In this document: piece after piece, positions 24,847-35,524 of the stretch
Position numbering within the stretch: position 1 is the stretch's first letter
Layout: each line of letters begins with the position of its first letter
Made by a program: the position numbers and the translations under genes
The notes under the pieces: model-generated
Database searches by the model: none
Told to the model about the DNA's origin: nothing
The model's input: only the letters and a program-made list of their open reading frames with translations
Source: Ailurus styani
Lineage: Eukaryota; Chordata; Mammalia; Carnivora; Ailuridae
DNA length: 64,000 nt
Direction of reading: 5' to 3'
NCBI GenBank assembly: GCA_002007465.1
Contig: LNAC01000038.1
Location: 6,186,280-6,250,279, forward strand

Positions 24847-24914
24847 GATAGATTTTCCTTAAATCAGGTGGATGATTATTGATAGATCTTCATTAAATCA
24901 GAGGGATGATTATT
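24847..24914. repeat. 34-bp tandem duplication
   Basis: Two adjoining 34-base units (24847-24880 and 24881-24914), both starting GATAGAT and ending GGATGATTATT, differ at four positions. It is not part of a recognised repeat. Confidence 0.88.
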
Positions 24915-25129
24915 GATTCAAGCCCTATTTCTCCATAAATCATAAATCTGAAATAATGATGTTCATTGTACTTCAGAAGAGAAGCCTCAAAACAGAAGGA
25001 ATCCACTTAATGTTTTAAAGATCTATAAAGAAAATTAAGATCATTTTCATCTTTTTAACTTTTCAATGTTCCAAGTTACCTTTCACTTTGAAGTGTCAAG
25101 TGAAGTCAATAATAAGAGTCAAATCTAGC

Positions 25130-25262
25130 ACTATCCACCTGTGACAAGGGCTTTACTCCTCTGAGCATTAGTTACTTTGTTTGTATTAAAAAAAATTGTT
25201 TCTGAAGGTCATATGAGATAATATAATGACCTGTAAAAAAATTCATAGAAGGTGGTAGAAGT
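25130..25262 (+). mobile_element. Possible MIR fragment
   Basis: CTCCTCTGAGCATTAGTTACTTTGT followed by GGTCATATGAGATAATATAA resembles the central and right part of MIR in sense orientation. Too diverged to be certain. Confidence 0.45.
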
Positions 25263-26340
25263 CTTTAAAGGTGTATAACAGATTCTAATATTTGGATATT
25301 TGCCTATTCTTGCTATTTATGGCTGGTTTAGGATTTAAAATGTTTTATTCAAATAAGGAAAAAGTTCTCAGTTCACAGTTCTCAAATAAATGGTTTCTTT
25401 GTCTTATATTTGGAATATTGCCAGATACTAGCACTTCAAAACCTTTACTTCTTGATAATATTTAAAATTTTATGATAAGGAATGAATTAGTTGATGGCAA
25501 GATTAGGTCATCAGAGTTGCAGAAATATCTCCCATCACCTTCTTTTTTTAAACTTTGTATCTGGATGAGATTTTGATTCAGTTCATGGTTATAATGTAAA
25601 ATATCCAGATTTAGAAGAAATATATCTTTAATTCATTCCAAATTCTGTTGATCTCTGTTCTTTTATCAACAAAGAGAGTTGAATTATCAAATGAAAGGTA
25701 AAATTATAAAAACTGGAAAGAAAATAGTCTAGGGGTAATAGCTCCAAGTTTTTGTTGAGTCTGTTTCTCCTTTCAATTAAACCATATTCTAAGAGAGAAA
25801 AAAAACTGAGAGAAAGAAAGAGAAAGTATTCATACGAAATCCAAAGTGTCTATGCCCTCTTTGAGGTCTTTTGGTTGGAAGAGGGCCGTTTTAAGCATCC
25901 ACATTACAGAGGATCTATGTTTATAAAAATAGTTTATAACAAGCATTCTGATTTAGGAATATTTTTTTCTATGTGGCACAAATTCAGTTTTCATTTATAA
26001 ATTCTTTTATTTTTTTCTTTAGTGATACTCTTTTTGTTGTAAGTATATTACAAAAACTATGTTTTGTGGTTTTTTTTGTAATTTGATGAAGTCTTCTTTG
26101 GTGTTATGTTTCCTTGAATAAAACTCTTCAAGTATTTATTATAAGGTATTTTTGAAGGAAGTTTATTATGTCCATATTAGGTGTTTCTTATCTGTAAAAA
26201 GCTTATAACTATATATGCATCATCCAGATATGTTTGCATGATTCATCTGTTCACCATATGATTATCATGTCAAATGCCTCCAACCTTGCACCCAGTGTGG
26301 AATTTTATATCATGTAATACATGTGATATCACGGACAGAA
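25263..26340. other. AT-rich unique sequence
   Basis: Nothing recognised. The 82-codon plus frame at 25752-26000 is lysine/arginine-rich and lacks a recognisable domain. Confidence 0.5.
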
Positions 26341-26353
26341 AATATATAATCAA

Positions 26354-26555
26354 CTTTTTTTTTTAAAGATTTTATTTATCTATTTGACAGAGAGTGAGAG
26401 AGAGAGCAAGTATGGGCAGGGGGAGGGACAGAGGGAGAGGGAGAAGCAGACTCTGTGCTGAGCAGGGAGCCTGATGTGGGACCGGATCCCAGGACCCTGG
26501 GATCATGACCTGAGCCGAAGGCAGACACTTGATGACTGAGCCACCCAGGTGCCCC
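26354..26555 (-). mobile_element. CAN-SINE, older subfamily
   Basis: Minus-strand copy from the T run to CCACCCAGGTGCCCC. Flanking TATAATCAACTTTTTT and TATAGTCATCTTTTT form a diverged target-site duplication, in keeping with greater age. Confidence 0.93.
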
Positions 26556-26571
26556 TATAGTCATCTTTTTA

Positions 26572-27447
26572 AATAAATATGATTTGTTCATTTTTTTCAA
26601 AGCACCTTTTAATTCATCTTGTATTTACATACACCAAAGCTGAATTCATCAGACTTCATGCAAATATTTTTAAATTGTCTTATTTAAAATTTTATTTAAT
26701 AATTTAAATATCTAGCTGCTGTTTCAGAGTATGCTTTTCTAATTCACATTTTTTTACCCATTCATTTCATATAAATAAGCCACGTTTTCCCCGCTCAAAC
26801 CTCATTATTCTCATATTTTACCTCCCACATTACCTCAGGGAATTTTCTGTTTCAAATATATTCTCTATCCAATGCCGTTTTTCACCTGAATGAGGATTTT
26901 CTGTGTTAACAGAAAGTGACTTCCTGATTCTAACTACTTATAAAGCTAAGTAAATCCCTGATTTTGTTGTAACTGGACTTAATAGTTTCTGTTGTCTGAT
27001 GGCTTCATCATTGTATCTCTGTGAACATACAGGTGATTCTGAATGGGATGTTACAGTCAGCATGGTTTATTACCGTGAAAACAGTGACTTTGCTTTACGG
27101 ACCAATGGCTACTTTAAGGATATTGTAGTCCAGACAAACCCACTCATGAGTGTTACATATCACTGATACAATAGCATTAGTTCGGGGACATTTACTTCTA
27201 GTTGACTTTGCCATTTTCACAAGTTCTAAATTTTCAAGTAAAACAAAGGGAGAAAAATGGGCCTGTTTCCAGAAGGCTTGACTCAAATAGTGAATAATTT
27301 TTAAACAGTCTAGACTACTTAAACTTGTAATGAATGCTGGGTTTATGTGAGTAGGGGGAATATAGAGAGAGATTTTAAAGCAGTCCCTCTCCAGCTGTAT
27401 TTACTAACATCTGCACTTCAAGTTCTGTGCCTAGTATCATGGCAGAC

Positions 27448-27452
<5 letters not shown>
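26572..27452. other. Unique sequence
   Basis: No gene or repeat recognised. 27000-27290 is more balanced in composition but carries only short frames. Confidence 0.45.

Positions 27453-27484
<32 letters not shown>
27453..27484. repeat. (A)32 homopolymer
   Basis: An uninterrupted run of 32 A, directly followed by the target-site duplication and the SINE at 27493. No SINE body precedes it, so it is either a lengthened A-rich target or the tail of an element I cannot see. Confidence 0.97.
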
Positions 27485-27486
<2 letters not shown>

Positions 27487-27492
27487 AATCAG

Positions 27493-27693
27493 GGGCGCCT
27501 GGGTGGCTCAGTGGGTTAAAGCCTCTGCTTTCGGCTCAGGTCATGATCTCAGGGTCCTGGGATCGAGGCCCGCATTGGGCTCCCTGCTCAGCGGGGAGCC
27601 TGCTTCCCCCTCTCTCTCTCTGCCTGCCTCTCTGCCTCCTTGTGATCTCTCTCCCTCTGTGAAATAAATAAAATCTTTAAAAAAAAAAAAAAG
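27493..27693 (+). mobile_element. CAN-SINE, young subfamily, beside the A32 tract
   Basis: Full-length plus-strand copy, GGGCGCCTGGGTGG to AATAAAATCTTTA-run. AAAAAGAAATCAG-type sequence borders it on both sides (left copy ending about 27492, right copy about 27694-27706). Confidence 0.95.
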
Positions 27694-27706
27694 AAAAAGA
27701 AATCAG

Positions 27707-28590
27707 TTTTCCCCTCACGGAGCTTGTAGAAAAATAGGCCAGCAATTACAAGATACTGACAATAAAGGACTTAGATTGGAGAATCACAGTGTACAACTCT
27801 GGTAAATGTTATGGTTCCTAATCCAGATTTAGTAGAGTGGGTTATTAAAAAAATTAACTTAATATCTGGGGTATGTACATAAGTAACACACACCAATTTC
27901 CACTGCATCGTATGGGGCTGTTCTAGCCATCACCATTTAATGGACCTTGGGAAAGGTGAATTTTATCACTTGCATTTTTCTTTAATGGAGGAGCCAAATG
28001 CCACTTAGGTATTAAAAAAAAAATAGCTGGTTTAAGTATGTTTGGTGGCTGCTCCAAAGTAGCTAGCTCACTGTCTAGCCCCGGAACTTGAACATTCTCT
28101 CTCACATGTTTCAGTGGGTCCCCTAACACCTGCCTCCAGCTGAAAGGGTTGTTATGGCTAAGATGTGCAGTTGGAAAAGATAGCTAGGAAATCCCTGTTA
28201 GATTCACACATTAACTGGAAGAAGGACTGATCAGATCAGCTGTCCAATAGCCATTAATATGTGATCATGAATTTGTTTCCATATTAGTATAATGAATAAA
28301 CATGCCATTAAAAGGAAAATATAGGCACACTGAATACTCTGTCAGCTAAAGCTGTATTTTGTGAGAAAATAATGGGGCAAGGCAAGTGGAGAAAAAAGTT
28401 GAGAGGTGGAAAGAGGGCCCCAGACCCCTCAAATGGGAGTGTCAGAGAGGGGGAAATAAAGAATCAGCATTTGTGGGAGTACCTGCTGTAAACAAACTTT
28501 GGTAGTTTTTTTAAAACTAGTGCCTGATTTACTTGAAATGTAGATGAGGTGCAAAGAAATGAATAGATCAGAAATTTTCTACATTTATCT
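27707..28590. other. Unique sequence
   Basis: Nothing recognised. A 68-codon minus frame at 27923-28129 has no recognisable domain. Confidence 0.5.
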
Positions 28591-28605
28591 AAAGTCACAT
28601 TGACA

Positions 28606-28803
28606 GGGCGCCTGGGTGGCTCAGTGGGTTAAAGCCTCTGCCTTCGGCTCAGGTCATGATCTCAGGGTCCTGGGATCGAGGCCCATATCAGGCTCTCTGC
28701 TCAGCGGGGAGCCTGCTTCCTCCTCTCTCTCTGCCTGCCTCTCTGCCTACTTGCACTCTCTCTGTGTCAAATAAATAAATAAAATCTTTAAAAAAAAAAA
28801 AAT
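28606..28803 (+). mobile_element. CAN-SINE, young subfamily, perfect 15-bp TSD
   Basis: Full-length plus-strand copy. AAAGTCACATTGACA at 28591-28605 recurs exactly at 28804-28818. Confidence 0.97.
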
Positions 28804-28818
28804 AAAGTCACATTGACA

Positions 28819-29555
28819 ATTTGTGGAATGACAGAAATGGCTTTAATACATTATTTGCAATAAATGAAAAAGTATGTCTCCTACTAGAAATCTTGAGGTG
28901 TATTGTGACATTCCAGAGTAATGCAATCAGTAAACTTATTTAAGATCTCTCCTGAAGTATAAGTCTGAATCATAAATGGCAAAAGCTATCACCTTACCTT
29001 AAAATAGAAAAGCTATAAAAGAAAAAAATATTCATTTAAAATCCAGATTTTTTTGTAACTGCAGTGTTTGTGCTGATGTTTACAGCCCTTGTCATTCTGC
29101 ATACATTTCTCAAAATGTTAAATTTATAAAACACTTTATGTGTGTGTGTCTATATATGTGTATATATGTAAGTCACAGAAAGTGCTGCCAGAGCTCATGA
29201 ATTTTCTCTAAAGAATTGATCTGAGAAGATCCATCCATGTATTATTTGCATTTAGCATGTTTTTGTCAGGATTGCAGTTTTGGGGCTTTTTCACTACAGT
29301 GAGAACTAACCCCAATTCACGTCAGCTGAAACATGAATGAGCAGTAAGCCTAAGGGGCCTGTTGACTATTTCTATCTTACTCCAGCATCAAGAAAGATCA
29401 CTTGATTTTTATCAGGTTGGCTTCCTTACTCCAAAAGCAGCTTCATGGAATACAGTGTATTTTGCTTTTAGTTCTTGTGGATGATTGATGTAAAATGAGT
29501 TTTTTAAAACCTGCATTTAAATCTGTTCTCAAAGACTCTCCCAGTTATATTTGGC
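28819..29555. other. Unique sequence
   Basis: Only a short TGTGTG/TATATG run near 29140-29170 stands out. Confidence 0.45.
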
Positions 29556-29559
29556 ATGT

Positions 29560-29710
29560 ATAACCTTGTGACTCAGTTTCATCCTTTGGAAAAATAAGAC
29601 TAGTAATAATGGCTTTATAAGAATTAGATGAGTTATAGCATAAGAAGGCCTTAAAAAAGAATAATATGTTAAGCATTCAGTATACTTTAGCCATTATTAA
29701 TATCATCGCG
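29560..29710 (+). mobile_element. MIR fragment, right part
   Basis: TGTATAACCTTGTGACTCAG, TTTCATCCTTTGGAAAAATA, AGAATTAGATGAGTTATAGC and AAGCATTCAGTATACTTTAGC follow the MIR order in sense orientation. Confidence 0.7.
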
Positions 29711-30042
29711 ATATATATTTTCTTGATTATTTTAAACGTGGCTTTTGTTAAATAATAATTCCTTATTTGTGTTCAGTGGGTAACATGAATAGATTTTATT
29801 CTTTTAAAATATTAAATATACTCAAATAGAGTTCCTTTAAGATTGCCCTGTAATCTTTAATATATTGGATATGAATTCTCACATTCTTGGGAGTGACTTT
29901 TTTTTAATGATTTTTCAGCTTTCTCACTGTGTGTGTGCGTGTGTTTGTGTTTCTTTTCTGAGTTTGTCTTTCCTGCCTATTATTTTTCCAAGGGGGTGAC
30001 TGGTACATCCCTTGGTAGCAGTGGTTTGTATTTAGTCTCTCT

Positions 30043-30091
30043 CTGTGTTCGTGTACGTGTGCGTGCATGTGTGTGTATGTGTGTGTGTGTT
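30043..30091. repeat. Degenerate (TG)n stretch
   Basis: TG-rich sequence with CG and CA interruptions (GTGTACGTGTGCGTGCATG). A smaller TG-rich stretch lies at about 29927-29950. Confidence 0.85.
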
Positions 30092-30869
30092 AATTTGTCC
30101 TGATCTTAAAATATTCTCCTGCCTTGAATCAATTATTCCATTGGCTCAGCATGGTGAAGAATGGATGATTTTTTTTTTTTTCCTGCAGACATGGCTAAGG
30201 TTGAAAGAGTTAGCTCGGTTCCTATTTGTGCATAATCCTTCTTTGATTTGCAACAGGAAGCCCAGAGTGGGCTCTCTATAGAACTCTGGGGCATTGGCCC
30301 TAGCTCCTATCTAACAATGACTTTCAAACCACAACTCCTAGTGTCTGCTTTGAGGTTTGCACAGCATCCGTTTTGCAATTTTATTTCTCTTACATTCAGT
30401 GTTAGCACATTTTCTCTTTATTCTAGTTCTGGATATTTCTCTTTGTTACCTTTGTAATTGGGAATATGTTTTGAAGAATTTTTTTTTCATTTCAGTAACA
30501 CTGACCACGTTAAAGTGTTTGACCAATAAGTAGGTATATGTTCATATGTGCTCAATTTTCTACCTTGAACTTGATAGCTACAGTGCTTTTTAAAAACAAA
30601 ACAAAAAACAGGGCATATCAAGGATTGTCATGGCCAATGACTGGCAAATTAGAAGCACAATTAGGATGGTAATTTAAGGAATTGTAAAATCTACCTTAAC
30701 TTTATTGGCTACTTTGAGTGTTAATTTAATGTCAAGAAATGGACAAAACTGAATTTAAAAGAACCAAGCAATGTAATTGTTTTCTGGTGCTCTGTGGCTA
30801 ATCAATTTATTATGTACTACATCCTGGTAAGAGAGTAATAATAACACTGATATTGGCAATAAAAACACC
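30092..30869. other. Unique sequence
   Basis: A T-run plus CAG at 30168-30189 looks like a splice acceptor by chance. The frames after it (30045-30281 and 30248-30457) show no known domain. Confidence 0.45.
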
Positions 30870-31110
30870 TAATTCTTGAGAGCATTGATTAGGTGATAAA
30901 TACTCTTCTGATTGCTTCAGAATTATCTCCTTGAATTCTCATGGCCATTATTTGAGAAGTTACTTCTATTATCTGCATTCCACAGATGCAGCAACTGAGT
31001 GAAAAAGTTAAGGAATTTGCCTGAGGTCACATAGTCAAATGTTGAGAATCTGGGATTTAAACCCAGGCAGCTTGGCTTTAAAATTGATGATTTTATCCTC
31101 TATGCTATAA
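30870..31110 (-). mobile_element. MIR element, near full length
   Basis: Antisense MIR: CTCATGGCCATTATTTGAGA, TCTGCATTCCACAGATGCAG, AACTGAGTGAAAAAGTTAAG, TTGCCTGAGGTCACATAGTC, GGGATTTAAACCCAGGCAGC and a CTCTATGCTAT end. This is the best preserved MIR in the window. Confidence 0.92.
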
Positions 31111-31410
31111 GTTATTAATATTAAGTCATGTTGATAATAGTGCTGATTTATTGCCTGTGTTAACAGAAGTAAACCAGACTCCTTTTCTGAGACTCCGAAG
31201 ACATGGCTGTGTTTTTCACAGCTTTGAGTTTCATTGTCATGTGCTCTATCGGAAGCTGTAAGAATGAAACTGGTACTATTTTTAAATTAAGATGATTGAT
31301 AGGTTACATGGATTATTTCTATATAATCACTACATGAATTATATTTTAATTTTTATAGAACTTTCTAAATACAAAAACATACAAATAGCATTGATCTCTT
31401 AGAAAAGAAT

Positions 31411-31550
31411 GAGTTATGGACATTGGGAGGGTTTGTGCTTTGGTGAATGCTGTGAAAGATGTAAGCCTGATGATTCACAGACCTGTACCCCTTGGGCAAA
31501 TAATAAAAATAAAATGAAACAACAACAACAACAACAACAACAGCAACAAC
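31411..31550 (+). mobile_element. Very short LINE-1 3' insertion with (AAC)n tail
   Basis: About 105 bases of LINE-1 3' terminus in sense orientation (GATTCACAGACCTGTACCCC, GGGCAAATAATAAAAATAAA) end in an AAC-repeat tail at about 31518-31550. AAAAGAAT occurs at 31403-31410 and 31551-31558, a possible 8-bp target-site duplication. The same 3' end is at 53.88 kb in antisense. Confidence 0.8.
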
Positions 31551-31558
31551 AAAAGAAT

Positions 31559-32499
31559 ATTTTCATTGAACAATAAACCAAATAATAGAAATATTAGTGG
31601 GAAGAGGTACTATTTATCAGAGGTTGTTTGGGGCACTTTTTAGCCTTTTTTATAGATAAATGACATTAAATACACCCAGTTGTCAGATTGCCATTCTGTG
31701 GTGAATATTCTGACTGTGAGAGTTTTCAAAGCATAAGACCAACCACAGTAGCATTTAGAGGGGGGCGTTACTGTCCACCAGAGGAGGTTAGCATCCTTTT
31801 TGTTTGCTTGACATAAATCTTTGTACAACAACAAATGAGCTTCTATTCCTGCTGTTTTTCAAATTCAAGCTTTGTTCCTTTTTGCTATTTCTGAGGCAGA
31901 TGTATCACAAGAGGGGGTGGGAAGACAGAGGGTGAGAACTTAGAAAACATTCTTAGAGTGAATATTGTTCACCCAGAGACAGACACCACAACGATATTGC
32001 ATCAGTAACTCAAATATTCTTGACTTTTTAATTAGATTCATAAGTCAAGAAAATGGGGCATAGTGCTAAAATATAGCTTAAAACATCACTCTAATTAAAT
32101 ATCATTTTAATGGAATTCTTTTTGAATATTAATTGTGAAATGGAACTTTTCTTGTATTATATATTTTACCTGACACATATCTACTAACGTATATACATAT
32201 GATTATAAATAAGGAGAATCCTTTATCTGACAGACATAGAAAAAGGGAGCTGTGTTCTATACATTCATTTCATACTTGACTGCTTGACTGTATTCTCTTA
32301 TTTACAGTAATTTCAGTTGATTCTGAAAATCATTCTATTATACAATCATATCAGTGGTGAATAGCAACAGTTACACCTGTTCTTCCCAATTGTTACATTT
32401 GTAATTTCTCCCTTTGTCTAGTGTAAGGAGACACTTTGTCTGTTATTTCCAATAGGATGATAAATAATGGGCACAATTGTTAGCTACTGTTGTTGTTTT
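31559..32499. other. AT-rich unique sequence
   Basis: No gene or repeat recognised. Confidence 0.45.
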
Positions 32500-33540
32500 G
32501 TTCCTGGTTTTAGAGGATGTGTCTCAGGTGTTTTTTTGGTTTCCCTATTGTTTGTGTATGATGTTGGCTTTTGAACTGAGATGTGTGTCAGCTCATTAAG
32601 GTAGTTCCTGTTGATAAGTGAATCTTTATTTAGCACATGTATTGAATTTTGTCAGATGATTTTTCATCATTTGCAAAGAGGGTATGTTTTTCATTATGTT
32701 TACTAATATGAGTGATATTTATTTTCCATCATTGAACTCTTTTTGCATTTCTGGAATAAACTAATTTGGTCATGTTTTATCATTCTGCTAAATTCTGTTT
32801 GCTAAGAGTTTAAGAATTTTGCATTTGTATCAATAATTGAGGTTGGTGTGCATTTACTTATTTTGGGGCCATCTTTGTTAGATTTTAATGAAAATGTTAT
32901 ACATGATTCAAAGCTAGGGGCACCTGGTGGCTCAGTTGGTTAAACGTCTGATTTTGGCTTTTGTCATGATCTCAGGGCCACGAGATTGAGTCCCATGTTG
33001 GGCTGGATGTGGAGCTTGCATAAGATTCTCTCCCTCTCCCTCTGCCTCTTCCGCACCACCCGCTCCCCCCGCGCCCCCCCCTCCGCACATATGTACATGC
33101 GCTCTCTCTCTTTCAAAAAAAAAAATCTATATATTAAAAATATCAAAACTAGTTTTTAAAGTTTTCCTTCTTTCTCTGTTTTGGCAGTATTAATACAGTA
33201 TAAGAATTGTCATATCTTTAAATGCTTATTTGAATTTACCAGAGATAAAGTGTCTAAACTTGGGGCCTTAGGAAGGTTAGTTCTCTGAAAAATTCTGTAA
33301 TTGTAAATAAGCCTGTTATAAGTTGTTTTTGGCAATACATACATATTTTTCTAGAAAACTAACCATTTTCTACAGTTTAAAAATATATTTGCATAGAGTT
33401 AAGTAAATTGTCATGATCTTGTCTTTTATACAAGATGGTGATTATTTTTATCTTTTAAGATTTTTATTCAGTCATCAGATTATCCATTTATCTGCAAATT
33501 TTTAAAATAATTAACTTTTAAATTTTTATTAGTGCTATTT
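32500..33540 (-). mobile_element. Old LINE-1 ORF2 middle part, interrupted by a SINE
   Basis: The antisense of mid-ORF2 (reverse transcriptase region) is recognisable: ATTGAATTTTGTCAGATGAT, TTGCATTTCTGGAATAAACT, AGAATTTTGCATTTGTATCA, GAGGTTGGTGTGCATTTACT, and after the SINE TTAAATGCTTATTTGAATTT with AACTTGGGGCCTT. Heavily diverged with no open frame. Outer limits approximate. Confidence 0.65.
32917..33126 (+). mobile_element. CAN-SINE, older subfamily, inside LINE-1
   Basis: Head GGGGCACCTGGTGGCTCAGT, TTGGTTAAACGTCTG, a GGATGTGGAGCTTGCATAAG segment, then CCCTCTCCCTCTGCC and a C-rich expansion (33057-33083, containing CCCCCCGCGCCCCCCCC). The tail has decayed to TTTCAAAAAAAAAAATC. It is a member of the oldest CAN-SINE layer here. 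Confidence 0.9.
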
Positions 33541-33544
33541 TCTT

Positions 33545-33815
33545 TTTTTAAAGTAAATTTTATTTTAGAATAATTTTGGGTTTAACAGAAAAGTTACAAA
33601 GAAATTATGGAAAATTCCATTATAGCCTTATCAAGTTCCAATCATTATTGTTTCACATAACCTTGGTCCATTTGTCAAAACTAAGAAACTGACACTGTTA
33701 CATTACTAATAACTAAATTGTGGATTTTATTTGATTTCATCATTTTATTCTGTTGCTTTTCTCTTTCAGTTCTAGGACCCAGTCCAGGGTACCACACTAC
33801 ATTTAGTTTTCATAT
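33545..33815 (-). mobile_element. LINE-1 (L1M-type) 3' UTR fragment
   Basis: TTATTTTAGAATAATTTTGG, TTACAAAGAAATTATGGAAA and CCCAGTCCAGGGTACCACAC correspond to a known old LINE-1 3' UTR in antisense. Confidence 0.7.
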
Positions 33816-33824
33816 TATTATGAC

Positions 33825-34300
33825 TTTTTATTTTTTTATTTATTTATAATTCTTTATTTAAGCATAGTTGACATACAATGTTACATTAGTATCAGGTGTA
33901 TAACATAGTGATTCGGCTTCTCTATATGTTATGGCATGCTCACCACAAGTCTAACTACTATTCTGTCACCATACAATGCTATTGTAATATTTTTGGCCAT
34001 ATTCCCTATGGTGTACTTTTTATTCCCATGACTTACTCATTCCTAACTTGGAGCCTATCTCTCCCATATGCTCACCCCTAATCCCTCTTCTCTGGCAACC
34101 ATCAGCTTGTTCCCTGTATTTATAGGTCTGATTCTGCTTGTTGTTTATTTATTCATTTATTTGTTTTAGGTTCTGCATATGAGTGAAATAATATGGTATT
34201 TGTCTCTGTCAGTCAGACTTATTTCACTTAGTGTAATATCCTCCAGGTTGCTGCAAATAGCAAGATCTTATTCTTTTTTTATGGCTGCATACTATTAGTG
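33825..34300 (-). mobile_element. LINE-1 3' end fragment (UTR and ORF2 end)
   Basis: Starts at the LINE-1 terminus (AAGCATAGTTGACATACAAT, AGTATCAGGTGTATAACATA), passes the UTR (TTCTCTGGCAACCATCAGC) and reaches the ORF2 C-terminus (GAGTGAAATAATATGGTATT, TGCTGCAAATAGCAAGATC). No open frame is kept. Confidence 0.88.
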
Positions 34301-34469
34301 CTAATTTTCTTGTTTTTAAATATTATACAAAAAGATATACTTCTTTTCCTTATAACTGATTTAAAACCTGTATATAGTTGAGTGACAGTTATTTTGATTT
34401 TTGATTTATAGTAATTTTGTTTTCTTTCTATAAACAGTCACCTAAATGTATAAGGCGATATACAGTCTT

Positions 34470-34690
34470 TCTGTATATAGTATCTATATTATGCTATACT
34501 ATATACTATATACTATACTATACTAAATATACTATACTAAATATACTATACTATACTATACTATGCTATGCTAAATATACTATACTATATATACTATATA
34601 CTATACTATGCTAAATACTATATATTACCCTAGAGTATATACTATCCTGTCGAGTATAGCTACTACATATAGTCATATATGGTTATGTGT
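34470..34690. repeat. TACTATA-type AT-rich repeat
   Basis: About 190 bases of irregular TACTATA, CTATACTA and CTAAATATA words in overlapping order, with higher-order repetition (TACTAAATATACTATAC twice near 34520-34555; CTATGCTAAATA near 34564 and 34605). Short frames through it are tyrosine/isoleucine/leucine artefacts. Confidence 0.9.
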
Positions 34691-34869
34691 AATTACATAT
34701 ATATGTATATGTATGTGTAAATGCTCACTGCACAGTAGATATTCAAATAAAAATGAACTGAGTATGCCATCTTTACAAAGTCAACAGACTTACTGTACTG
34801 ATTCCCTATTTGCTCGTACCCACTTGTAATATTATATTCATGTAAGAGTCTTGATAAATATTTTCTGTG

Positions 34870-35330
34870 TTGGTACTAGTTATGTGGCTTGCGATAGAAA
34901 ACCAGTCCTAAGTAACTTAAGCAAAATTGGAAGCTTAGTGGTTCATGAACCTAAAAGTTTCAGAGATAGCTCTGATGGCAAACATGCTGGATTATAGATA
35001 TAGTAAATGTCATCAACACATTGTATTTTATATCCTTTAGCTTTGTATTCAGGTGTGTTGGCTTCAGTGTCGGGGTAAACTAAGCCCACATTGTAGAAAA
35101 GATTGCTACTTATTTTGCCAGAAAAAGACAAGTATGATGCCAGTATTTCTATTCAAAATCAGCAGTCTGATTCTAATTGGCCAAGTTGATTTACCAGACC
35201 ATGTCTAAACCATGATCTTTGTTCCCAGGTGGAAGAATTCATTTAATGGGCAAAGCTAGATATTATGCCCAATGCTGGAATAAAATGATAGAATCAGATC
35301 AGTTTGAATCAACTGAACTAGGAATGAAAA
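34870..35330. repeat. Candidate ancient interspersed repeat
   Basis: Words such as AAAACCAGTCCTAAGTAACT, TGTGTTGGCTTCAGTGTC and CTAATTGGCCAAGTTGATTT with CCATGTCTAAACCATGATC match the order of a common old mammalian repeat whose name I cannot give with confidence. Confidence 0.45.
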
Positions 35331-35524
35331 AAGTGTCTTACCAAAAATAAAGATACTGAAAGAAGAACAGGAGGTAATGACCAAAGCCAAAATAATATAT
35401 ATTCATTACAATATTCCATGAAGAAATGCCCATGGAAAACTATTTTTTTCTTTAGTAAAATATTGTGGATATTAAATAGATTGCCTCTTCAAAACTTGGG
35501 AAATAATTGTTTATATTTACTTAT

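Noticed and set aside
30168..30460. Possible exon after a T-rich tract and CAG at 30189, with frames of 78 and 69 codons
   Set aside because: A pyrimidine tract plus CAG is frequent in AT-rich DNA. The frames overlap in different phases and have no recognisable domain, and no donor or neighbouring exon is evident.
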